Shown piece by piece: positions 1 through 7,251 of a stretch of 64,000 nt of DNA (position 1 is the first letter of the stretch; the number at the start of each line of letters is the position of its first letter). Below the pieces are notes generated by a model. It was not told the origin of the DNA and did no database searches. It saw nothing but the letters and a program-made list of their open reading frames with translations. The stretch spans positions 310,001 through 374,000 of the forward strand of contig JAQTUX010000002.1 in assembly GCA_028707125.1 (NCBI GenBank). Direction: 5' to 3'. The translations under genes and the position numbers were made by a program. Source of the stretch: Candidatus Omnitrophota bacterium (GTDB taxonomy: Bacteria > Omnitrophota > Gorgyraeia > Gygaellales > JAQTUX01).

Positions 1-650
1 CCCCTTATGGCAAGCACGCGGCTGGATTCCTTAACTGCCTTGTCAAAATCGCCGGTAAGCTGCGTCATGACCGTGATGAACAGATTGCCGAAACTGTGGC
101 CGGCGAACTCGCTGTCGGCATTAAACCGGAACTGGAACAGGTCCTGCATCAGCGCCGGAGCGTCTGCCAGCGCCACAAGACAGTTGCGTATGTCCCCCGG
201 GGGCAGTATATCAAACTGCTCCCTGAGCCGGCCGGAAGAACCGCCGTCATCGGCAACGGTCACGATAGCCGTGATATTGGAGGTGAACTCCTTAAGCCCC
301 CTGAGGATCACCGACAAACCGCTGCCGCCGCCTATTACCACGATGCGCGGGCCGCGTTGCAGCAATCTCGTGCGGAACATTATGTCCAGAAGTTCCTTAT
401 CGCTCTGGGGAAGAAATAATGTTATGAAAGAACGCAGCATCTTTTTTATGCCAAAGTACAAAAAGATGAGCCCGCAGGTGACCAGCGCCGCGTCTATGAA
501 CTTATATACGTATTCTATCTCCGACAGGAACTTGGCAGAGCCGAAGACGATAAGAGAGACGCCGAAGATGGTCAGCACTATCCATCTTTTCACCCTCATG
601 CCGGGGTAGAGCCATTTAAAAGGCCTGATTATATCAAATCTTCTTTTCAT
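1..650 (-). CDS. YvcK/CofD-like protein with N-terminal membrane anchor (3' part outside window)
   Basis: The first 216 codons are visible and the C-terminus lies beyond position 1. Two hydrophobic segments come first (around residues 17-36 and 44-64), then a Rossmann-like domain starting with a glycine-rich VVIGGGSGLS motif. This is followed by TVADDGGSSGRLR and PPGDIRNCLVAL, the hallmark motifs of the CofD-like/YvcK family. YvcK proteins bind UDP-sugars and affect peptidoglycan precursor flux and growth on gluconeogenic carbon; the membrane anchor is an addition seen in some lineages. The ATG at 650 overlaps the end of the ptsN-like gene by 17 bp, so the two are probably translationally coupled. 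Family assignment is firm; the physiological role is inferred. Confidence 0.88.
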   Translation of the reverse strand, partial: MKRRFDIIRPFKWLYPGMRVKRWIVLTIFGVSLIVFGSAKFLSEIEYVYKFIDAALVTCGLIFLYFGIKKMLRSFITLFLPQSDKELLDIMFRTRLLQRGPRIVVIGGGSGLSVILRGLKEFTSNITAIVTVADDGGSSGRLREQFDILPPGDIRNCLVALADAPALMQDLFQFRFNADSEFAGHSFGNLFITVMTQLTGDFDKAVKESSRVLAIR

Positions 651-1104
651 CACCCTGCGAAATGGCCTGTATTACTGACTTGGCATCCTTGCAGTTTTTC
701 AGAGTATCCCTGAAGTATTTATCCTTGAGCAGGCGCGATATCTTGGCGAGCGCCTTTAAATGGGGGCCCGCGGAATCCTGCGGCGCAAGAAGCAGAAAGA
801 ATATGTACGCCGGCTCCCCGTCCAGAGAATCAAAATCAACGCCGCCGCGCGAAATACCGAATGCCGCGACCAGCTTACCGACGCAGTCCGCCTTGGCGTG
901 CGGTATGCCTATGCCCTGGCCTATGGCCGTTGAACCCAGCGCCTCCCGCGCCATAAGCAGTTCTATTATCTTGCCGCGGTTCTTCTTGTCAATGTCGCCG
1001 CTATTCACGAGCAGCTCTACGAGCTCCTTGATCACATCCTCTTTCTTTGCGCTTTTGATCTCACAGCTGATGGCATCCTTGGAGAGAAAATCCATGACCT
1101 TCAT
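634..1104 (-). CDS. ptsN: PTS EIIA type-2 domain protein (PtsN-like)
   Basis: A 156-residue stand-alone EIIA of the fructose/mannitol/nitrogen-regulatory class. The expected phospho-accepting histidine is His69 in GIGIPHAK, and the fold signature LLLAPQDSAGPHLKALAKIS follows. PtsN proteins take phosphate from an HPr-like protein and regulate rather than transport sugar; no EIIB/EIIC partner is adjacent. The ATG at 1104 has a good Shine-Dalgarno (GAGGAGG at about 1112-1118), so this start is preferred over the in-frame Met4. It lies downstream of tRNA-Gly and overlaps the yvcK-like gene. The HPr-kinase-like module in the giant gene makes a regulatory PTS conceivable but is no proof of a link. 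Confidence 0.88.
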   Translation of the reverse strand: MKVMDFLSKDAISCEIKSAKKEDVIKELVELLVNSGDIDKKNRGKIIELLMAREALGSTAIGQGIGIPHAKADCVGKLVAAFGISRGGVDFDSLDGEPAYIFFLLLAPQDSAGPHLKALAKISRLLKDKYFRDTLKNCKDAKSVIQAISQGDEKKI

Positions 1105-1140
1105 ACAGTAGCCTCCTCTTGTGTATTTTTTTATCTAAGA

Positions 1141-1212
1141 GCGGGAGACGGGGTTCGAACCCGCGGCAACGACGTTGGCAACGTCGCACTCTACCAACTG
1201 AGTTACTCCCGC
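1141..1212 (-). tRNA. tRNA-Gly (GCC anticodon)
   Basis: The 72-nt reverse complement folds as a cloverleaf. The acceptor stem is GCGGGAG/CTCCCGC, the D arm ACTC-AGTTGGTA-GAGT, the anticodon stem CGACG/CGTCG with loop TTGCCAA, and the T arm GCGGG-TTCGAAC-CCCGT. The anticodon is GCC. CCA is not encoded. Confidence 0.95.
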
Positions 1213-1218
1213 AGTAAA

Positions 1219-1332
1219 GCAGAACTAAGAATTAAGAGCTAAGAACTAAGATGACATCTATGAACCCATCCAAAACAAACAACAAAAAAATTCCCTTTTG
1301 CCCCTTAATTTTTTCTTAGTTCTTAATTCTGC
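1219..1332. repeat. Heptamer inverted-repeat array a (AAYTAAG units)
   Basis: The left arm (1219-1250) consists of consecutive 7-bp units of the type A(A/G)(C/T)TAAG after GCAG. The right arm (1315-1332) is the reverse complement of the same series, ending in the complement of GCAG. The arms enclose about 64 bp. The array sits between tRNA-Leu and tRNA-Gly, so it would form a large hairpin in a polycistronic transcript. Confidence 0.75.
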
Positions 1333-1338
1333 CTTTAT

Positions 1339-1419
1339 GGGCGGAAGAGGATTTGAACCTCCAAGGGTTGCCCCAATAGCTCCTAAGGCTATCGCGTATC
1401 CCAATTCCGCCATCCGCCC
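1339..1419 (-). tRNA. tRNA-Leu (TAG anticodon)
   Basis: The 81-nt reverse complement has acceptor stem GGGCGGA/TCCGCCC, anticodon stem ATAGC/GCTAT with loop CTTAGGA (anticodon TAG), the long variable arm typical of tRNA-Leu and T loop GTTCAAATC. CCA is not encoded. Confidence 0.94.
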
Positions 1420-1430
1420 CGCATTCTAAT

Positions 1431-1502
1431 GAGCCACGGAGGACTCGAACCTCCCACAGCCATCTTAAAAGGATGGTGCTCTGCCGGATGAGCTAGTGGC
1501 CC
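1431..1502 (-). tRNA. tRNA-Lys (TTT anticodon)
   Basis: The 72-nt reverse complement has acceptor stem GGGCCAC/GTGGCTC, anticodon stem CCATC/GATGG with loop CTTTTAA (anticodon TTT) and T arm GGAGG-TTCGAGT-CCTCC. It starts 15 bp after the frr stop codon, so it is probably cotranscribed with the translation operon. CCA is not encoded. Confidence 0.95.
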
Positions 1503-1517
1503 AGATTATTCAAAGAA

Positions 1518-2078
1518 CTAAAACTCCATCAACTCTTTTTCTTTACCGGCCAGGATCTCGTCTATCTTTTTAATATGCTTATCGGTCAGCTTCTGGACCT
1601 CTTCCTGCGCCTTGAACCTGTCGTCCTCCGAGATCACCTTGTCCTGTTCGGTCTTCTTTATCGACTCGTTAATATCGCGCCTGATAGTGCGCAAAGATAC
1701 CCTGCCTTCCTCGGCCATCTTTTTGACTACCTTTGCCAATTCCTCCCTTCTTTCCTTGGAAAGCTGCGGCAGTGGAAGCCGCACAACCTTGCCGTCGTTA
1801 ACCGGCGTGACGCCTATGCTCGATTTGAGCACGGTCTTCTCTATTTCCGGTATGGAAGACGCGTCCCAGGGCTGTATTACGATAAGGTGGGCGTCCGGAG
1901 CGGATATCGACGCCATCTGCTTCAACAATGTGGGCGTGCCGTAATAATCCACGAACAGCCCCTCAACCAGTCCGGGGTGCGCCCTGCCCGTGCGGATCTC
2001 GGAAAATGACCTGGTGACTGAATCAACCGCTTTCCTCATTTTTTCTTCGGCGCCCGACAAAATATCTCTGGTATTCAT
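1518..2078 (-). CDS. frr: Ribosome recycling factor
   Basis: Splits post-termination ribosomes together with EF-G. The N-terminal SFSEIRTGRAHPGLVEG and the later KISEDD-like and RTIRRDINE segments are diagnostic of the three-helix RRF core. Starting at the ATG at 2078 gives 186 residues, matching the usual 185-186. An in-frame ATG nine bases upstream (2087) lies only two bases from the GGAGG Shine-Dalgarno and would add Met-Gln-Asp. The gene follows pyrH closely in the conserved order rpsB-tsf-pyrH-frr. Confidence 0.97.
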   Translation of the reverse strand: MNTRDILSGAEEKMRKAVDSVTRSFSEIRTGRAHPGLVEGLFVDYYGTPTLLKQMASISAPDAHLIVIQPWDASSIPEIEKTVLKSSIGVTPVNDGKVVRLPLPQLSKERREELAKVVKKMAEEGRVSLRTIRRDINESIKKTEQDKVISEDDRFKAQEEVQKLTDKHIKKIDEILAGKEKELMEF

Positions 2079-2095
2079 ATCCTGCATAGCCTCCG

Positions 2096-2824
2096 TTATT
2101 TTACGATCGTCCCTATTCGTTCCCCGAAGATCACACGCCTGATGTTGCCCTCTTTGTTGAGATTAAAGACGACTATCGGCAGTTTATTATCCATGCAAAG
2201 GCTCACGGCAGTGGCATCCATGACCTTAAGCCCCCTCTTAAGCACATCAATATATTTCAGGGAAGAGAACTTTCTGGCATTCCTGGCCTTCATCGGGTCG
2301 GCGGAATAGACCCCGTCCACCTTGGTCGCTTTTAAGATAGCGTCCGCGTTTATCTCCATAGCGCGAAGCGCTGCCGCGGTGTCGGTGGTAAAATAAGGGT
2401 TGCCTGTGCCGGCGACAAAAATGACTATCCTTGCCTTTTCCAGATGCCGAACAGCGCGCCTGCGTATATACGGCTCGGCGATCTGGTGCATCTCTATGGC
2501 GGTCATAAGCCGGGTGGGCATATTCAATTTCTCCAAGACGTCCTGAAGCGCCAGCCCGTTTATGACCGTGGCCAGCATCCCCATGTAATCCGCCACAGAC
2601 CTGTCCATGTCCAGGCCCTGCCTCCCGGTATTTTCCTGGCCCCTGAAGATATTCCCCGCGCCCAAAACCACGGCCACCTCAACCCCCAGATCCTTTATGT
2701 CTTTCAGCTGCCTGCCGATGGAATTAAGCACTCTTTCGTCAATGCCGTGCTGGCCCTTTCCCTGCAGGGCCTCACCGCTTAACTTAAGCACCACTCTCTT
2801 ATAAAGCGGCCTGTGCTTGATCAT
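2096..2824 (-). CDS. pyrH: UMP kinase
   Basis: Phosphorylates UMP to UDP; hexameric amino-acid-kinase-fold enzyme of bacterial pyrimidine synthesis. At 242 residues it is the usual size. Visible motifs are KLSGEALQG near the N-terminus, [10 protein letters not shown] in the glycine-rich loop, and [17 protein letters not shown], which lines the nucleotide site. The start codon overlaps the tsf stop by 4 bp (ATGA), which indicates translational coupling. Confidence 0.98.
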   Translation of the reverse strand: MIKHRPLYKRVVLKLSGEALQGKGQHGIDERVLNSIGRQLKDIKDLGVEVAVVLGAGNIFRGQENTGRQGLDMDRSVADYMGMLATVINGLALQDVLEKLNMPTRLMTAIEMHQIAEPYIRRRAVRHLEKARIVIFVAGTGNPYFTTDTAAALRAMEINADAILKATKVDGVYSADPMKARNARKFSSLKYIDVLKRGLKVMDATAVSLCMDNKLPIVVFNLNKEGNIRRVIFGERIGTIVK

Positions 2825-3351
2825 GCCCGCTCCCCCAACTTATAACGCGCGAATCTCTTTACTACTATGTTCTCTCCCAGCTTGCCTATAACAGAGCCAA
2901 GGTAATCCTTAATGATAACGGAGCCGTCCTTCACGAACGGCTGTTCCATCAGGCAGTGCGCCTTGAAGAATTCATCTTTCTTATCAACATCGGCCAGCGC
3001 CTCCTTTGGCACGTCTTCCTTCTTTATATATAAAGGCGCCGCGGCCGCTATCTGTATGGTAATGTCCTTCACAAAGTGCCGAAAGTCTTCGTTTCTTGCC
3101 ACGAAATCCGTCTCGCAGTTGACCTCAAGCAAAACGCCTGTCTTGTGGTCATGATGCACGTAGGAGGCGATAAGGCCCTGTTTGGCCGACCTGTCGGCTT
3201 TTTTCGCCGCCATCTCCAGCCCCCTCTTACGCAATATCTGCTCCGCCTTTTTTATGTCTCCTTCGGCCTCTTCCAGCGCGCGGCGGCAGTCGGCCACGCC
3301 CGCGGATGTCTTCTCCCTGAGTTGTTTGATTAAATCCAAGCTGATATTCAT
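2821..3351 (-). CDS. tsf: Elongation factor Ts, short form
   Basis: Nucleotide exchange factor for EF-Tu. The N-terminal UBA-like segment ([20 protein letters not shown]) and the EF-Tu-contacting [10 protein letters not shown] motif are present. At 176 residues it is much shorter than the roughly 280-residue enterobacterial protein and resembles the compact Thermus-type form, lacking the second core subdomain and coiled-coil insertion. The start overlaps the rpsB stop (TAATG) and pyrH follows with an ATGA overlap. Confidence 0.97.
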   Translation of the reverse strand: MNISLDLIKQLREKTSAGVADCRRALEEAEGDIKKAEQILRKRGLEMAAKKADRSAKQGLIASYVHHDHKTGVLLEVNCETDFVARNEDFRHFVKDITIQIAAAAPLYIKKEDVPKEALADVDKKDEFFKAHCLMEQPFVKDGSVIIKDYLGSVIGKLGENIVVKRFARYKLGERA

Positions 3352-4241
3352 TATTTCTTACCCTTCCTTTCCCTGGCCTTCTCTTCATCTTCCTGCGCCC
3401 TTAACTTCTTCGCGATCTTTTCCTTCTTTTTTTCCTCTTCGAGCAGCGCCTCCGCGTCTATTTCCAACTCGGGCTTTTCAACCGCGGGCTCCGTTGGCTC
3501 CGCCGGGGCCTCGCTTCCCTTCTCCATGCGCACGCCCTCCTGCGACAGATAAGAAAGGAACTTCTTGCGGCCTTCGGCAACGCTGTCGGCTACCAAAGAG
3601 GTGATTATGCTGATCGACTTCATAGCGTCGTCGTTGCCCGGTATGGGATAATCCACCAGTTCAGGGTCGGAGTTTGTGTCTATTAAAGCTACGATGGGTA
3701 TACCCAGCTTCCTCGCCTCTTTCACCGCCGTCTCTTCTTTCTTCGTGTCTATCATAAATATCGCTGCCGGCATCTTTTCCATTTTAATTATCCCGGAAAA
3801 ATTCTTCTTTAACTTCTCGAGCTCTTTGGTCAGCTGCGACACCTCCTTCTTGGAAAGCATATCAAAGGTGCCGTCTTCCCTCATTTTCTCCAGCTCGTTA
3901 AGTCTGCCGATACTCCTTCTTACGGTGGCAAAATTGGTAAGCAGCCCGCCAAGCCATCTGTTGACCACATAAAACACCCCGCAGCGCTCGGCCTCTTTTC
4001 TAACTATCTCCTGCGCTTGATGTTTTGTGCCGACAAAAAGGAGCCCTTCGCCTTTGGCAGCCAGGTCCATCAGGAAATCCCTCGCGGCATTAAGGCAATC
4101 CACCGTTTTTTCCAGGTCGATTATATATATGCCGCTTCTCTGGCCAAAGATGAACTTCTTCATCTTGGGGTTCCACCTCTTCTTCTGATGGCCGAAATGA
4201 ACCCCTGCTTCTAACAGTTTTTTAAGTAATTCGTCTGACAA
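3351..4241 (-). CDS. rpsB: Ribosomal protein S2 with charged C-terminal tail
   Basis: Small-subunit protein that bridges head and body of the 30S subunit. Family motifs include LLEAGVHFGHQKKRWNPKM at the N-terminus, FVGTKHQA, and the VALIDTNSDPELVDYPIPGN block. The frame opens upstream at 4259, but that segment codes for the AAGGAGGGAGG Shine-Dalgarno (4246-4256). The true start is therefore a TTG at 4241, giving 296 residues. About 60 residues beyond the conserved core form a Lys/Glu-rich low-complexity tail. First gene of the operon. Confidence 0.96.
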   Translation of the reverse strand: MSDELLKKLLEAGVHFGHQKKRWNPKMKKFIFGQRSGIYIIDLEKTVDCLNAARDFLMDLAAKGEGLLFVGTKHQAQEIVRKEAERCGVFYVVNRWLGGLLTNFATVRRSIGRLNELEKMREDGTFDMLSKKEVSQLTKELEKLKKNFSGIIKMEKMPAAIFMIDTKKEETAVKEARKLGIPIVALIDTNSDPELVDYPIPGNDDAMKSISIITSLVADSVAEGRKKFLSYLSQEGVRMEKGSEAPAEPTEPAVEKPELEIDAEALLEEEKKKEKIAKKLRAQEDEEKARERKGKK

Positions 4242-4245
4242 AACG

Positions 4246-4256
4246 CCTCCCTCCTT
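4246..4256 (-). promoter_or_regulatory. Ribosome binding site fixing a TTG start for rpsB
   Basis: The reverse complement reads AAGGAGGGAGG, an extended Shine-Dalgarno. It ends four bases before TTG at 4241-4239 and excludes the longer reading of the frame. Confidence 0.85.
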
Positions 4257-4318
4257 CAAAGAATCTGCTTTACTAACGCTTCTTCCTTGATTTTAGTTTA
4301 TTTGACTATATTTTATAA

Positions 4319-4346
4319 ATTATACCAAAAAAAACCTAATATGCAA
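4319..4346 (-). promoter_or_regulatory. Sigma70-type promoter for the rpsB operon
   Basis: On the minus strand, TTGCAT (4341-4346) and a perfect TATAAT (4319-4324) are separated by 16 bp, giving a leader of about 70 nt before rpsB. Confidence 0.7.
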
Positions 4347-4372
4347 GATTTTTCCCTGAATTTTGCCATTAA

Positions 4373-4488
4373 GCGGGGATTATCCTCCTTCGCTCATCAA
4401 ATTGCTAACGATGGTAGAGCTTCGGAGGATTAATCCGCCGAAGCCCTACCATCATTTACCCATTGATGTGGCGTAGGCGGATTATCCT
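4373..4488. repeat. Hairpin element flanked by short direct repeats
   Basis: A 16-bp inverted repeat with one mismatch (GATGGTAGAGCTTCGG at 4410-4425 against the complement at 4438-4453) sits between two near-identical copies of GCGG-GATTATCCT (4373-4386 and 4477-4488). The right copy overlaps the last codon and stop of the msbA-like gene. There is no U tract after the hairpin, so a simple Rho-independent terminator is unlikely; it looks like a small non-autonomous repeat. Confidence 0.55.
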
Positions 4489-6269
4489 ATTTCCTGGAGG
4501 GAATATAATTGCTTGTATAGGCCGTTTTGACCCAGCAGTTCTTCGTGGCTGCCCTGCTCAACTATTCTGCCCGCGTCAAGCACGATGATCCTGTCCGCGC
4601 TCCTCACGGTTGAAAGCCGATGGGCGATAATAAAAACCGTCCTGCCGGCAATAAGCGTATCCAGCGCCTCCTGCACTATCCTTTCGGACGTGCTGTCCAG
4701 CTGAGAAGTGGCCTCATCCAGAATAAGTATGGGCGGGTCCTTAAGCAACGCCCTTGCTATGCATAAACGCTGTTTTTCGCCTCCTGATAACTTAGCCCCC
4801 CTGTCTCCGATAAGCGTATCATACGCGTCGGGAAGCGACTCTATGAACTCATGGGCATGCGCCTTCTTTGCCGCCTCCATGATCTGAGCGTCTTTCGCGT
4901 CCTTCCTGCCGTAGGCAATGTTCTCCCTTATCGTATCGTTAAAAAGTATTGTTTCCTGGGTAACAATGCCCATCTGCCCCCTGAGAGACCTCAAGGATAC
5001 GCCGCGTATATCCACGCCATCAATAAGAATACGGCCGCGGCCGGGGTCGTAGAACCTCGGCAATAGATCGACGAGGGTGGACTTGCCTACGCCGCTTTTG
5101 CCTACTATCGCGAGCACCTCTCCCTTCTTGATCTCTATGTTGATATCCTCAAGCACCGGCTGTGAGCCGTAGCTGAAATTGACCCCTTCATACACTATCT
5201 TATGCTTGATGACTGCCAGCAAGGGCGCTTGCGGCCCTTCCGCGACTGTGGAAACAGTATCCAGCACATCGTAAACCCTGCTTGAAGCCACCAGCGCCTG
5301 CTGGTTTAACGTGCTGACCTGGCTCAACTTTTTAAGCGGCCTGATCAGAGAGAAAAGCGAACCCAGGAATAAGCCGAACACGCCGAAAGAGATCTTCCCG
5401 GAAATCACATCTTTGCCGACCCATGCCAGGATAAATACGCCGAATATTACGCCGATCAATTCCGTCGCCGGGCTCAACAAGAGCGTGCGCTTGATGGACT
5501 TCATTGACAGCTTATAATAACCCTGATTCTGGCTTCTAAACTTCTCTATTTCATGGTCTTCCATGCAAAATGCCTTCACTATCCGCGCGCCGCTTATCGT
5601 CTCAACTAAAAGCGAGTTTATATCCGCCATCTTGTCCTGGGAGCGCCGGGAGATCTTACGCAGCACCTTGCCGACCTTAATGATGGGCAGCGCGACCATG
5701 GGAAGAAGCAAAAGCGATACTAAAGCCAGTTTCCAGTGTATATAGAATATGGTGAAGGAAAAAACAACCACCAGAAACGACTGATACACCAGGTCCGTCG
5801 TGCCGTAGGAAAGGGCGTTCTCCACCAGCTTCACGTCATTGGTGATCCTGGAAATGAGCTCGCCTGTGCGCTTCTTGATAAAATACTCCAGCGATAAGCC
5901 CTGGATCTTCTCGTAAAGGCGGTTACGGATATCGCGCACGCACAACTGCCCTATATCGGACATATAATAGGAATATAAGAAATTAAACAGGCCCTTTAGT
6001 AAAAATAAAACGGGCATGATCAGGATGATGATCCTCAGCAACTCCATCTGGGACATAGAGTTAATAAGCGAGATCAGCTTCTCCATGCCGGAAGGCAGCC
6101 CCACAGGGAAAACGATCTTGCCGTTATTGAAGACCTTGTCCACTACGGGCACAAACATGGCGATAGAAACCCAGTCAAATAAGCTGGAAATCGCCATAAA
6201 CAATACGGCTAAGCCGAGAGTCCCTTTATGCGGCCTGAGAAAACGCAAAAACCTCATATAATCTTTCAT
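4482..6269 (-). CDS. msbA: MsbA-type ABC exporter (fused membrane and ATPase domains)
   Basis: A 595-residue half-transporter. Residues 1 to about 330 form the six-helix exporter membrane domain, and about 345-595 the nucleotide-binding domain with Walker A GKSGVGKST, signature LSGGEKQR, Walker B LILDEATSQLD and the switch histidine in IAHRLST. Length and organisation fit MsbA, the inner-membrane flippase for lipid A core, and lpxB lies just across the divergent promoter. Other lipid or peptide exporters of this subfamily cannot be excluded. The gene has its own promoter with almost no leader (see 6279-6307). Confidence 0.85.
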   Translation of the reverse strand: MKDYMRFLRFLRPHKGTLGLAVLFMAISSLFDWVSIAMFVPVVDKVFNNGKIVFPVGLPSGMEKLISLINSMSQMELLRIIILIMPVLFLLKGLFNFLYSYYMSDIGQLCVRDIRNRLYEKIQGLSLEYFIKKRTGELISRITNDVKLVENALSYGTTDLVYQSFLVVVFSFTIFYIHWKLALVSLLLLPMVALPIIKVGKVLRKISRRSQDKMADINSLLVETISGARIVKAFCMEDHEIEKFRSQNQGYYKLSMKSIKRTLLLSPATELIGVIFGVFILAWVGKDVISGKISFGVFGLFLGSLFSLIRPLKKLSQVSTLNQQALVASSRVYDVLDTVSTVAEGPQAPLLAVIKHKIVYEGVNFSYGSQPVLEDINIEIKKGEVLAIVGKSGVGKSTLVDLLPRFYDPGRGRILIDGVDIRGVSLRSLRGQMGIVTQETILFNDTIRENIAYGRKDAKDAQIMEAAKKAHAHEFIESLPDAYDTLIGDRGAKLSGGEKQRLCIARALLKDPPILILDEATSQLDSTSERIVQEALDTLIAGRTVFIIAHRLSTVRSADRIIVLDAGRIVEQGSHEELLGQNGLYKQLYSLQEIG

Positions 6270-6278
6270 GGCTGCTTG

Positions 6279-6307
6279 ATTATATCAGATATGTTGACTT
6301 TCCACAA
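6279..6307 (-). promoter_or_regulatory. Leaderless-type promoter of the msbA-like gene
   Basis: The minus strand carries TATAAT (6279-6284) with a weaker TTGTGG (6302-6307) 17 bp upstream. Only nine bases separate the -10 box from the ATG at 6269, and no Shine-Dalgarno is present. It overlaps the opposing promoter at 6294-6322. Confidence 0.6.
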
Positions 6308-6322
6308 GGTATTTGTTATGAT
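6294..6322 (+). promoter_or_regulatory. Leaderless-type promoter of the Gfo/Idh-lpxB operon
   Basis: TTGACT (6294-6299), a 17-bp spacer and TATGAT (6317-6322). The ATG at 6331 begins eight bases after the -10 box and lacks a Shine-Dalgarno, so the transcript should start at or next to the AUG. Confidence 0.75.
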
Positions 6323-6330
6323 GATGAATT

Positions 6331-7251
6331 ATGCCTGACAAAATTAACATAGCCGTGATAGGGGCCGGCCGGCTGGGCAGGCTGCACCTGCGGAAATATA
6401 AAGAAATTGGAAACGTCGGCCTGGCAGGGGTATGCGACGTTGACGGGCAAAAGGCCGACTCCGCCGCCTGCGAGTTCTTAACGCGGGCATTTCACAACTA
6501 CAGAGAAATACCCCAAACCGTGGACGCGGTAAGCGTAGCCACCCCTACCTCAACGCACTACGAGGTTGCCGAATATTTCCTTAAACGCGGGGTACACTGC
6601 CTTGTGGAAAAACCTATCACGCTGACCCTCAAAGAAGCGGACGCGCTGGTCAAGATCGCCAGGAACAATAAGGCCATACTCCAGGTGGGCCACGTGGAAA
6701 GGTTTAATTCCGCCTTTGCCGCGGTCAAGGATATGATCAAAGAGCCCAAATTTATAGAGGCGCACCGGCTTTCTCCCTTCCCCAACCGCTCCCTGGACGT
6801 AGGCGTAACGCTGGACCTTATGATACACGATATAGATATCATTTTAGGGTTGATAAACTCCCCCATAAAGAGGATAGACGCCGTAGGCGTTAAAGTGCTG
6901 AGCGAATATGAAGACATTGCCAACGCGCGTATCAGTTTTAAGAACGGCTGCGTAGCCAACCTTACGGCCAGCAGGGTATCGGAGGAATGGATGAGAAAGA
7001 TCCGCATCTTTCTGCCGCAGGCCTACATCTCCCTTGATTACAAAGCGGCGGAGGCGACCCTCTACACGAAAAAAGGCGGCTCCATATCCAAACAAGACCT
7101 GCCCATTGAAAAGGAAGAACCCCTGAAGAAAGAATTGGAGTCATTTGTCCACTGCGTCGCTCATAAATGCCAGCCCCTGATATCCGGGAAGGAAGGCCGG
7201 CAGGCGCTGGCTGTGGCGTTGAAGATCCAGAAGAAGATACGCGATGGCTGA
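6331..7251 (+). CDS. Gfo/Idh/MocA-family dehydrogenase
   Basis: A 306-residue NAD(P)-dependent sugar oxidoreductase. The N-terminal Rossmann motif is VIGAGRLGRLH, and the family motif VEKPITLT supplies the conserved Glu-Lys-Pro of the active site. HDIDIILGLI matches the C-terminal half. It overlaps lpxB by 8 bp, so it belongs to lipid A or envelope sugar metabolism. GnnA, which oxidises UDP-GlcNAc at C3 for amide-linked lipid A, is a member of this family also found near lpx genes. No GnnB-like aminotransferase is adjacent in the operon, so that assignment stays speculative. Confidence 0.85.
   Translation: MPDKINIAVIGAGRLGRLHLRKYKEIGNVGLAGVCDVDGQKADSAACEFLTRAFHNYREIPQTVDAVSVATPTSTHYEVAEYFLKRGVHCLVEKPITLTLKEADALVKIARNNKAILQVGHVERFNSAFAAVKDMIKEPKFIEAHRLSPFPNRSLDVGVTLDLMIHDIDIILGLINSPIKRIDAVGVKVLSEYEDIANARISFKNGCVANLTASRVSEEWMRKIRIFLPQAYISLDYKAAEATLYTKKGGSISKQDLPIEKEEPLKKELESFVHCVAHKCQPLISGKEGRQALAVALKIQKKIRDG

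Noticed and set aside
1219-1332. CRISPR-like appearance of regular short repeats in the intergenic arrays
   Set aside because: Units are only 7 bp with no unique spacers and are arranged as inverted arms; no cas genes are present.
4410-4453. Rho-independent terminator of the msbA-like gene
   Set aside because: No T tract follows on either strand, and the hairpin is flanked by direct repeats, which fits a small repeat element better.
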